The notes under the pieces: model-generated
Databases searched by the model: none
What the model was told of the DNA's origin: nothing
The model's input: the letters and a program-made list of their open reading frames with translations, nothing else
Source of the DNA: Mytilus californianus
Lineage: Eukaryota; Mollusca; Bivalvia; Mytilida; Mytilidae
DNA: 64,000 nucleotides
NCBI RefSeq assembly: GCF_021869535.1
Contig: NW_026262690.1
Span: forward strand, 89,387,995 to 89,451,994
Reading direction: 5' to 3'
Program-made: the position numbers and the translations under genes
Part shown: positions 10,243 to 20,259 of the stretch, in pieces
Position numbering within the stretch: position 1 is the first letter of the stretch
Layout of the letters: every line of letters starts with the position of its first letter

Positions 10243-10684
10243 GCAAGTTTCCATGCACCGAGGAGGCTTTTCACCTCAATGCAGAATGTTCGCTGGTTTT
10301 AAATTGTAAACACAATCATATTGCACCAAGCAAAATATTATTTACGCTGGAATATGACACAAAATCATATAAGCTTCGGACAGAAATTGGTAAATGTCTA
10401 CTCCAAACCTTTATAAAAAGATTTTAATTCATTGATCGGAGACTACCCTACAACCCCGTCGTCTGCCGTATTGCACCAAGCTGCGTAGTCGGTGTTTACA
10501 TTTTGGCTAGCACCAAGTGAAATTACTTGGTGAAAAAGTAATCACCTAGAGCTGATGTAGCCACTAATCAGTCTAATTCTACCATCACAGTGAGAACAAG
10601 GTCTGTGTCGTCCAGCTAATCCAGTTCATTATTGAGCAGTAGCTCATCAGACAGCTCGGCACTGTCGATTCATGCCGGGGATGA

Positions 10685-10831
10685 CTCGTTTCCCCTCCGG
10701 CAGAGGTACAACAAGGTTTGGTCCCGTCAGTACTAACCCAATCCGTGGCAGACGAAATGAAAAAAAGGATACAACAGGTCTGCCGTTCACAGGAGAGTAC
10801 GATTGTTTTGAACATAGGGGGAACGAAATAA
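10685..10831 (+). pseudogene. Second BTB/T1 start fragment
   Basis: An open stretch of 48 codons between TGA (10682) and TAA (10829). It reads a Pro/Val/Gln-rich lead, then MKKRIQQVCRSQESTIVLN and IGGTK, matching the first strand of the T1 domain (compare RIILNVGGSRFET in the ORF at 7307-8140). The rest of the domain is gone. A Ser-rich stretch in another frame (10551-10735) looks like its upstream part, so a frameshift is likely. It abuts the broken right end of the 3' LTR, suggesting a joint between two related elements. Confidence 0.45.
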
Positions 10832-11167
10832 AATCCAAAATAATCTTGTTTTCTTCTAATAAATCCTTTGCAAGTTTTTGCGGTGTAAAATGGCTTTTCA
10901 TCAAGACTTCTAGAAATACAAAGGAAATCTTCACTCGGGAAAATATATATACATATACGAATAGTAATTTAAACTGTATAATTGTACAACCATTTGTGGT
11001 CTAAATGCCAAATGTTGGAGTGGGCAGTGTCACGATCAGGTACCTTGCGCTCCATATTTATAATAAAGATAACGTACACATGAAACAAAGACCCAGTAGA
11101 GTTCGAAAAATAATCTTATTTAGAAAAGATAAAAACACACTTGGACAGGGAGGTTCTTAATATGAAT

Positions 11168-11310
11168 AAGAAGATGTGGTATGAGTGCCAATGAGACAAC
11201 TCTCCATCCAAGTCACAATGTGTAAAAAGTAAACAATTATAGGTCAAAGTACGGCCTTCAACACGGAGCCTTGGCTCACACCGAACAGCAAGCAATAAAG
11301 GGCACCAAAA
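11168..11310 (+). repeat. High-copy mussel repeat, AAGATGTGGTATGAGTGCC family
   Basis: Copy of a family I recognise from Mytilus. Related copies: 17047-17088, 33872-34125 (same strand), and 27246-27412, 38560-38905, 55751-55882 (opposite strand, ending in TACCACATCT). Confidence 0.8.
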
Positions 11311-13183
11311 TGATGTTTATTTTTGTATACACATTATATGATTGCAGTTGAAGAAATTCATAAGAGTGGTTATGTTACTAAAATTTAATGTATAAATGTG
11401 TATGCTGTAATTTTACACAAGTCTATGTCATTTTCAGTCTGTGGAATGTTACGTTAACAAACACTTTTAAGAACAATGGCAGATAGAGGCCGTAATCATA
11501 ACCAGCTTAAAGGAATAGTCCATAGAATAACTTCGTAACAAAGTTAATATAATGCGATGTCTGAATGAGTAAATGTGTTGTCTTATGTTGATAACAAACT
11601 GAAGTTGTTCTGATCAAAATTTAGACGGTATAATTCATTGTTTTTTTATGCGGTTCTCCGCTTATAAAACTCGTATCATGGTAAACGAGTAATGATTAGA
11701 TCTCTCAATGTCTAGAATATAATTATACAGGTTTTACAACGAAGTAAATACAGAATAAAGCAATATTTACGAAAATCTGTTCAGGAGGGAAACAGAAATT
11801 TGACGTTTCCCGTAGATTTCTGATTGGCTGATTGGTTATGGAGGTAACCATAGGGGACGTCGGGGTAATGCACGAGGACAGAGCACGCGAAAAGTATGTA
11901 TAAAACAACCTGCACAGGGTGAGTCAGGTATTCTGGCTACAGGGCTCAAGGCGAAAACGTAACAGAAATAAAAGAAACTGCTAAGCGGAAGGCAAGAGCA
12001 GTTTTAATTACTTGTTCAAAAGGAAAACAAAGAAAGGTTTCACAATTTAGAATATTTCTGAAAAGAAATTAATTTAATTGAACAAAAAAGGTGCATTTCA
12101 CTTGTCCCTTGAATACGTTGTTAAAGCAAATAAGTAATATCTAAGGAAATTTATATATTTATTTCTTGTAACAAAAGTTCATATAAAATATAAAAGGACA
12201 TATTCATTTGTCTGGACTGAGACACTTTTATAAATTATTGTCAAGTTTTTGCACTTTAAAGAAGCATTTAAAATAAATGAATGGAGTAATGTAATAACAA
12301 TAAAGATCCGCGCCATGATACGACCGTCGCTTTATCAAAATAAAGTTTCATAACTCCTCAATGTCATATCAGCAATTTATATTAACAACTAAAGGGAGTT
12401 TATTCTAATAGATATAACCCAGTCACCAACATTTCATGAAAACTTCTCAAAGCGTTTTTGAGTTTTTGTCCGAAAACTGGAATATCCCCCTTTTTTAATG
12501 AATAAAAACTTTGAAAAGTAAAATCTAAAATTTATAAAAATTCGAAAGGGAACTCACGTCAGTAGATATAAACGCTTCACCAAAGATTCATGCAAATTGG
12601 TTAAAGCGTTTTAGAGTTATTGTCCGACATAATTACGTTCCGTCAAAATTTTACGGGCGTAAATATTGTAGACTATTGCCTTTTGTTAGATAAAATACGT
12701 GCAACGTGGAAGAAATAGGAACTTTGTTCTTTTATTAGTTGTATCATTGTTAATATTACCGGCATACCATTATTTATTTTAGTAAATTGTTCAGTTAGGA
12801 AATTTACTTCTTCGTGTACCTAAATTTTCGGTATCAGTTTTAAAATATCATTGGTTTTCTGTGCTGTAATTAAATGTCAGAAAATCGGATTCGGACCAAA
12901 TCATGGATGATGAATGATGATAAAAATGATAATTGACATGCATTATATTAGTAACACCAAAAGGGTCAGTCGTCTTGATATTGCTCACTATACGATACTT
13001 TGTTGAAGATCTCACAGAAACAGTAATGTGTTTTATTTCTTCTGATTTTATTAGACTGTTATCCTGTTAGAATCAAATGCACTAATATTAATGGTTTATA
13101 AGTTAGCATGCGGGAGAAACAGAAATTGAAGCATCGAAAATCCACATTACGTTTTTTATTACGGAAAATTACACGCATTACGT

Positions 13184-13208
13184 CCCGCAAAAAGTGACGT
13201 TTTGCGGG
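13184..13208. other. Short perfect hairpin
   Basis: CCCGCAAAA and TTTTGCGGG around a 7-base loop, in a patch with repeated ATTACG words. Function unknown. Confidence 0.6.
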
Positions 13209-13763
13209 AATTCAAACGCATAACGTCGCGCCAAGAGTCAACTCCCTTGAAACTGTATCGGATGCCCTTAATCTATAATTTAATTGAAATAGTTTTTGTA
13301 TGATATAAGTAATTTTACTTTTTTTTAAATTTCAGGAGCAAAAGTATGGCTCTTACATGTTCTTCCTTCTTCGATAAAAAAATAAATATTTGATTTGTAG
13401 GCATGATTCATTCAGGAATTGGAGAAACGCAACTTAATAATTTGCTGTTTATTACAAATGTTCACTGCATTGACCATAAAAATTTGAAAAGAAGGGAAAA
13501 TGAAATTGGACATATTATAGAACAGAATGCAAAAACATCAGAAAATAATTTTGGTAGAAGAGGCAATTGGATCATTGGTTATTGGTGAACACAGTGCTGC
13601 AGTTTTGAATTATGTAAAGATATGTAAAGATTACAATACCAAGACTCTTGTCTGCTTCAATAATAATGATTGAGTTAATGTTGAAAGACTTAAAGCGAAT
13701 TGTTACACTCAATGAACATGTAGTACATAACATCAATGTATATTTAGTTGAAGTCATAACTCC

Positions 13764-14337
13764 TGACAGATATATATATTGTTTTCAATTTAGACTTTTA
13801 TATATTTTATCGTTTGGGCTTGTATTATATTTTCCTTCAGGTTTATATGACCCGTTCATCCTATTTCGACTCTTTAAAGTTCAAGAGTCATTCCTAAATT
13901 GAGGTAAATTATATGGCCTTCCAAATACCGTTTCGATCCCTAACATCACTGAAGAGACATTAATTGTCGAAATCCGGATATGGTGTACAAATTTTTGCAC
14001 CTCATGTTTGTGGTATACCATCTTTTCCACAAGTTTATTGTTTTCTGTTTGGTATTAAATTAATATTAAGATCCATTTTGTTAGATCTGGTGATCAATTT
14101 ATTTGGCAATCGCCAATGGCAGTCAGCAAGGTTTAAGAACATCAGTTGTTCGACCTGTTAGTCAAATGCGTTTTGTAAAAATAGACTTTTTCACTTTTTT
14201 TGGTCTTTTGGAAATTGTTGTTTGTGCTGTATTTATTTAGACCCCTTTACCACGAAATTTGTTTTACATGCACACGTATAAAAATTGCGGTTTTTATCCA
14301 ACGCAATCATATGTTTGAACGTTGTTTTCAATTTAGA

Positions 14338-14372
<35 letters not shown>
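13764..14372. repeat. Repeat cluster
   Basis: Contains CTGAAGAGACATTAATTGTC (about 13949), which I recognise from an abundant bivalve repeat, and a segment at 14267-14340 (ACACGTATAAAAATTGCGG..) that recurs at 25893-25965. Ends in a TA microsatellite (14342-14372). No coding sequence. Confidence 0.6.
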
Positions 14373-14375
<3 letters not shown>

Positions 14376-16680
14376 TAATTTTCATTTTATGCACCAAATA
14401 TACTTGACATAGAGATTATTATATTATCTGACTCAATCAAAAAAGTAAACATTATCTAAATTCACCATGAAAATTAGTTCAAGTTCAGATGAAACCTGTC
14501 AGACACAAATAAACACCAGTGACCTTTCAATCAATCTGCTTCTGTCATACTGAAAAATAAAACAAAACCAGGCAGGCACACAGACATTCACACCGGCCAT
14601 GAAAATCATTCTTTACACTTCATTTTAGATTAGCTATAGATTACAGTATTTAGGATACTGATTTCACAATAGACTATATACCTTGTCCAATAGTCAAGAA
14701 CAGGTGAATCTGTCTGACTGGCATATAGACATGTTACATGTATTATTATCATAAAGTACTTAGTATAAATTTAGATTTCATTTTGTTAAAAGTGCATCAT
14801 GATCGATAAAATTCGTAAGGGTTCGATGGAACCGAGTGTCTTGCCTACTTTCATTGTTGTCTTTGTTTTCTACGTAATAGTATAATACACATAAATTGCA
14901 TATATTTCTAATAAATTTTTAATCTTTAAAAAAACTTTCAGCTTATTGACTGTGTGCAAACTTTAACTCCAAAAACGCTCAGTACATTTATCAGTGAAAT
15001 ACAGAAAGTTCTATTATAATAATTATTTATTCCCCTACCAGATAAAACTGAAGGGGACTTTAGGTTTGCACTCCGTCTGTCTGTCCGTCAATCTTTCAGT
15101 CCGGCAAATTAGTTTTCCACACTTTTTTTTTGTCATGTGTAAAGATATTGATTTGATATTTGGTAAATAGTTGTACAATGACAAGTTAAAGATCAAGTTT
15201 AAATTTTGTTCAGGTCAGATATTTTTTTGCAGGGTTATGGACCTTTGACTTAGAAAATTCACAAAAATAATAGTTGTCTGCACTTTCGTCGTGATTAAAA
15301 ATAGATATTGATTTGATATTTGATATATTGTTTTACACACTGGGGCCAAAACGTAGAACTTGAGCATTGTTCTCAATTATTGAAATGAATACAATTCATT
15401 TTCCTTTAAATCATTGATTTTGATTGGGGAGGGCGACATTAAAAAAAAAATTGTCTCCCGCTGAGCCATGGGATAGAGTAAATTATAACCCTCGTATTAG
15501 CCAAAGAAAATCTGGCATTTTAACGTAAAGAATAATAAAATGTAAATCTCACACTTAATTAGAAATAATTGAAATGAAAACAAATTAAGTCTGCATCTCA
15601 ATGATTATAAGTCTTTGATCATCTGATTAGTAAAGACAAGATGCCAGTTGAGAATTATTTATTTTCTTTTCAAAATTATAAACAATACATATTTCAAGTG
15701 TAAAAATAGATACATGTACATGTATTATTACTGGACATAAATTTCAATGCATTTGTTCTGACATTGCCAATAGGATTCGTAATCCTTATATCATAACATT
15801 ATGATGAATCAAATGTATATCTTTTCTATTTTTAATCTAATTTCTAATTTCTGATATAAAAGGTCTTAATGTATTGACAAGCATTAGAAGTCATTTGTTA
15901 CAAAAGCTAAAAATACGGTAAAATTTGTTAGGACATCTGGTCGAACATATTAAATGCATCTTGAGACAACAAATCTGAAGAAGGCATTTGATAGAACGCT
16001 CATGCCATATTCAAAATTAAACTGATGCATACATGCAGTTGTCTATTTTCATTTAAACTAGGTTATATTTCATCAATCTATTTTACTAAAGTAATCGATT
16101 AAATTACGATTACATGTAATCGAAAATGTTGTCGATTACAGATTTCTTGAAAAAATATAATCAATTACAATTGATTACGATTACAGATTATAATTACCCC
16201 ATTCCTGCTATGAATCTATGTGTTAGTGAAACAATATGTATCTTATCTATGAATCTATCTGTATGTAAATATTTAAATTTGATTTCAATAATAATAAAGC
16301 TGTGGCCATTACTGCCAGCCATTTTGCATAATAGAATAATGAAATATGCATAAATTGGGTTATTCAAAGGAACGGTTTGAATATTGCCTGTCGAAGAGCT
16401 TCTTTGTAGTGTTGAAATATAGTTGTAGCATTATAACGTCAAATCGGTGACGTAAGCGTACTTTTAGGATTGAACAGCAAAGAGAGAAGACCTAACAATT
16501 TGAGTGTGAAAAATATCTTATCCATTGATATATTTCAACTTGCAGAGTATAAACTCATAAAAGTGTTCTCAAATATAAAATTAGAATACAACTTTGCTGC
16601 TTGTGTTAAACAATATCTATACTACAATTAGTTTATTCTTTCTCAAAAATGCCAAGTTTAAAGGTAAAATTAATTCACAG
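14373..16680. other. Non-coding, repeat-bearing region
   Basis: No exon found. 15031-15345 resembles a mollusc repeat with a GTCTGTCTGTCCGTC core. 16085-16200 is an array of ATTACGATTACA and TAATCGATTA words in both orientations. The remainder is plain AT-rich DNA. Confidence 0.5.
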
Positions 16681-16704
16681 TGAATTTGCTTTTTTTGCTT
16701 CCAG

Positions 16705-17477
16705 TTAGACAAAATGTTGTCCCACATATAACGCAAATAGCTGCTATTGAACGAGAAACTGGTAGCCAGTGTTCCTGTTATGTCATACCAAAAACACCAA
16801 TATCACCTGGAGCAGAAGAAATAACAGGCATTGTGTGGGATGGAACCAACCTAAGAATTAAGGGAAAAGTAGTCACAGCAGAACAAATATCTAAATCTCA
16901 ACAACTTCTTCGTATGGTTGCAGAAGTTTGAAAATGCTGTCCTGGTAGCCCATAATGGGGAAAAGTTTTACTTTCGGGTTTGGTCAAAGGTAGGTGCAAA
17001 TTGTAACTTGTTTAATCTTTATTTGCAAAGCAGTGTTTAGATATAGGAAGATGTGGTATGAGTGCCAATGAGATAACTCTCCATCCATTGCTTGTATTGA
17101 TTCTGTTGCAGTCATGTCTTCTAAAGTTCCAAACTTCAGAAGTATTTGCAAGCTTACTTGACATTTATAAGAAAGGTAATAATGCACATATTGCAATTGA
17201 CGACGTCTCAATGCTAAACAAAATCTTAACTCAAGCGAAAGTTTCTTCATTAGACCTTTTAAAACATTCCTACCCATCTGGTGATCATTTACTGCAGGAA
17301 AACTTCAATAAGACTAAGATTAGAAATTTACCAAGACTACATTTCTTGATCGGTCAAGGTGTCATAAAAATGGCAACAGCAGAAAATATTGCAGAATCTG
17401 GTTTAAATTTTGCACAGTTGAAACTAATCTGCCAACGTGGAGAGGATGATGGACACACAAATGGATCAGTGAATAAG
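16705..17477 (+). pseudogene. DnaQ/PML-type exonuclease-like gene, two exons, frameshifted
   Basis: Exon 1 (16705-16989) follows a textbook acceptor (TTTTTTTGCTTCCAG) and ends AAAG|GTAGGT. Exon 2 (17112-17477) follows TTCTGTTGCAG and ends AAG|GTAAAG. Both introns are phase 0, so exon 1 joins exon 2 in frame. Exon 1 has VPHITQIAAIE and, one frame over after about 16912, NAVLVAHNGEKFYFRVW (exonuclease Exo II, with the usual catalytic Asp replaced by Tyr). Exon 2 has AHIAIDDVSMLNKIL (Exo III, Asp kept) and LLKHSY. The N-terminal DxE exon was not found. The family is 3'-5' exonuclease-like and is often inactive, as in PML. Here it is probably inactive: missing Exo I, altered Exo II and one frameshift. 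The 17047 repeat sits in the intron. Confidence 0.6.
17047..17088 (+). repeat. Fragment of the AAGATGTGGTATGAG repeat inside an intron
   Basis: 42 bases matching 11168-11210, located between the two exonuclease-like exons. Confidence 0.75.
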
Positions 17478-17697
17478 GTAAAGTTTCCGTGTACTGTGTT
17501 TTTCCAGCCATCTTGAATAATCAATCGATAAATTTTAAGAATCAAATACTTGTTAAAAACATTTCGTATGAGCTATTGAAATGTAAATTTTACTCGACCT
17601 AAACTTGTTTCTTCTTATGGAATTTCAAAAGTAGTTACATTATAATTAATCTGATTTGATGGATTTTTATTGTGTAACTCGTCATCTCTTATTCTTT

Positions 17698-18042
17698 CTA
17701 GATATGCAAAACAGCTCTTTGCAAGAAAACGCAGAAACAATACATACATCTTCCAGACTCAGAATTGGTGAATGGAATAAAAAATTCACAGTAACAGAAA
17801 TAAAAGGCTTTTTAGTGGCTATTTGTAATATGGGCCTAATTCGCAAACCAAGTAATAGAAATATTTGGTTAAAGAAGTTCAAAAATTAAAAAAAATACCA
17901 TTGTTTTTTTCTCAGGTTTCAGCTGTTACTTCGCTGTCTTCATTTAGTGAACAATAAAACCACTACAGAAGGAAACAGCGAGTTCTACGACCCGTCCACT
18001 TGGTTCAAGCCGTTAGTCGTATATGATTATGATATTTAATCG
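17698..18042 (+). pseudogene. piggyBac-type transposase fragment
   Basis: piggyBac (PGBD) transposases cut and paste at TTAA. One frame reads FTVTEIKGFLVAICNMGLIR then KPSNRNIW, matching the EIKAFIGLLILMG..KPS..W block near the start of the DDE domain. A TAA at 17887 interrupts it, and the same frame continues with FQLLLRCLHLVNN, the next conserved block (RF..ILRFLHFNDN type). It ends at TAA near 18040. The catalytic Asp residues are not present. A degenerate relic. Confidence 0.6.
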
Positions 18043-18088
18043 GAATCTTACCCGAAAACTTGAGCTTTCAATCGACAAATCTTTAATA

Positions 18089-18172
18089 GGTATTAAAGCA
18101 AGAACTGTTATGACTCGGTATTAAAGCAAGAACTGTTATGACTCGGTATTAAGGCAAGAACTGTTACGACTC
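18089..18172 (+). repeat. Tandem repeat, 28-base unit, 3 copies
   Basis: Units start at 18089, 18117 and 18145 (GGTATTAAAGCAAGAACTG..). The third has two substitutions. Confidence 0.95.
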
Positions 18173-18523
18173 AATACATACCATCGAAGATTAGTAAGTT
18201 TGGTATTTAGCTTTGGAGGTCGGTAGAGGTAACTGGTACCATTCGTAATTAGAAATTAAGCCCGAACTATTAAACAGCCAAACCCTAATGGTAATCAGTG
18301 TTCGACGGACGAGGTCCGCTCTTGTGTTTTGCATTTCGAGACACCAAATAGAAAAGTCCATAATGGTATACATTATCCTAAAGAAAAATCAAGCCTTGCT
18401 ATTAGTTTAATCATAACATGGTTACAGTTGATTTGAACTAAATGACGTTCGGAATATACAAAGATAAAAAGAAAACACAAACCATGTGGAAAAGAGTTAT
18501 GGTTATGATAAAACATTGTATAT

Positions 18524-18802
18524 ATGATGCCTCACAATGCTTACATACTTTATAATAATACCACTGACGAAAATCGGCAAATTTCACGGTATGAAGTCAT
18601 TGTGTCTATTATTGAATCTCTTGCAAATGAACATAGGCAACAGCGTGATCGTGTTGGCTTTCACGAATTTTGGAATTTTGTGTCGAAGTTTCCCGATTGT
18701 GACTTTGAGGAACAATCAAAACAGAATCATGGAGCTCGTCTAAAATTAATGAAAGAGCGATGTTTATTGAGAGGGTGTCATCCCGAATTCACGAAAAAAT
18801 AA
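18524..18802 (+). pseudogene. Possible piggyBac transposase C-terminal fragment
   Basis: 92 codons. The pattern NAYILY...SRYEVIVSIIESLANE resembles the helical end of piggyBac transposases (NAYILYK....SH..FR..LA..L). The distance from the fragment at 17698 (about 0.5 kb) is less than the full protein needs, so the catalytic middle is deleted. The remaining 18173-18523 shows nothing. An unrelated ORF by chance is possible. Confidence 0.4.
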
Positions 18803-19813
18803 AGTATAATTCTTTCCCGGATCCCGAAAAATTAATCATTAATTCCAGAGTCCCGATAGCTATATATATCCCAAATTCCCGCGAAAATAAAGGCCCAATT
18901 CCGATTTCCCGAAAAACAAAGGCCAGTCCGACGAACCGAAAAAGATCCTTTCGTCCCTGTGCATTTGTTTTTTTATATTAACCATGCGTTCCAATAGTTA
19001 ATTAAGCTTTGTCATAACCGTTGTTAAATGATGTCCTGTATTAAAAATTTTCTTTCTGAATCAATTGACAATATCTTCTTTCCACGTTTGTCTACCTTAT
19101 GTTTCATTGCGGATTTTCCTTCGCACTTGCTCCGTGTGGTTTGCCGAATTTCTAACGGGAGATGTAATGGTAAAGGTATACGAAAACGTTGTCGAGTAAC
19201 TAGAGTACGGGAAGACAAAAATTCAATAGCAATACATTTTTGAAATGTTGATAAATTAAAGGATCATGTACACGTGTTTAACAGTAAAACTGCCATATAA
19301 GTATATAAAACTTATTCAACTATTTTTGCTAAATAGGACAGTAACAAATTGTTTAACAAAAATTACGCAACATATTGGGTTTTTAATGGCAAATGGATGA
19401 CAACTCTTATCTATAAAATGGTAAGGCTGCCATCACGAATTCGCAATACGTTTGTCACATTCGTATGTAAAATGCATCTTAAGAATGATTTTGTAATCAA
19501 CTTTGGTTGTAGTTCCGGCATAAAGTCTTTGTTACAAGTCGATGAGAAGGTTGGAACAGAAACGAGAAATAATTTGAGAAAAAACATGAAGAATTTCTTT
19601 AAAAACATCATATTTATTCAGACTGTGCATTGAAACTCGTCAGGTTTCAAGGCAGATTTAAAAGTAGGATAATTCCCATATAAATTTAACATCACAAGAA
19701 AATGTCTGAGTCGTAACGGTATGTATTTGTTAAACTATATTCAACGATATTTGGATGTCCTTTTCTTTCAGTCGCTCTGTCTATGTCAGAAATCAATCAG
19801 TAGTTAATATCAG

Positions 19814-20111
19814 ATTGATTGATTATTGGTTGCTTAACGTCCTGTGTCAAATATTGTAAATATAAGAGGTATTGAGTCCAACGCTATTTATGAAAGAGGG
19901 GCAAAATATACCAAAGGGACATTCAAACTCATAAGTCGAAAATAAACTGACAACGTCAGGGCTAAAAAGGGAAAAGACAAACAGACACAAACAACACTAC
20001 ACTAAACACAACATAGAAAACTAAAGACTAGGCAACACGAACCCAACAAAAAACTGGGGATGACCTCAAGTGCTATGGAAGGGTAACTAGATCCTGCACC
20101 ACATGTGACAC
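19814..20111 (+). repeat. Two high-copy repeats side by side
   Basis: 19814-19860 is the TTGGTTGCTTAACGTCCTGT family. 19892-20111 is the family CCAAAGGGACATTCAAACTC...AATAAACTGACAACG..., ending near ACATGTGACAC. Other copies of the second: 38351-38411, 40629-40853 and the double copy at 51131-51585. Confidence 0.8.
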
Positions 20112-20259
20112 TTCTTTATATTTTTTTACTTTTATATTCTTTATATTTTTGGGTCTGTGAACATTTTATGAGAACGCATCTGACGTTTGTGGCGTTACCC
20201 GATGTCTAGCAGCACGGAGGTTTGTTACAACGGCATTATGATCGATTGGTAACTCCAAC

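Larger units (their letters stand above)
8061..10535 (+). repeat. 3' LTR with later insertions, right end missing
   Basis: Matches 1-1957 nearly throughout, in the same order. It gained about 640 bases at 8339-8980 (palindromic element and a GGCGGATCC element) and longer TA runs. Similarity to the 5' LTR ends at about 10535, just after the hairpin; the poly(A) signal and U5 seen at 1960-2328 are absent and unrelated BTB-like coding sequence starts soon after. The true left edge is unresolved because homology runs back into the BTB ORF; TGTA at 8057 after a purine run is one possible start. Confidence 0.7.
10832..13763. other. No gene seen; repeats and AT-rich DNA
   Basis: No convincing ORF or exon. 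Holds the repeat at 11168, a pair of imperfect direct repeats at about 12340-12660 (containing AAAGCGTTTTTGAG and AAAGCGTTTTAGAG), a hairpin at 13184, and a weak promoter-like patch at about 11857-11905 (GACGTC and GTATAAAA) with nothing recognisable downstream. Confidence 0.5.

Noticed and set aside
11857..11905. CRE plus TATA promoter
   Set aside because: Motifs present (GACGTC, GTATAAAA) but no exon, ORF or splice donor that I can support follows.
18089..18172. CRISPR-like array
   Set aside because: Three direct repeats without spacers in a eukaryotic genome; a simple tandem repeat.
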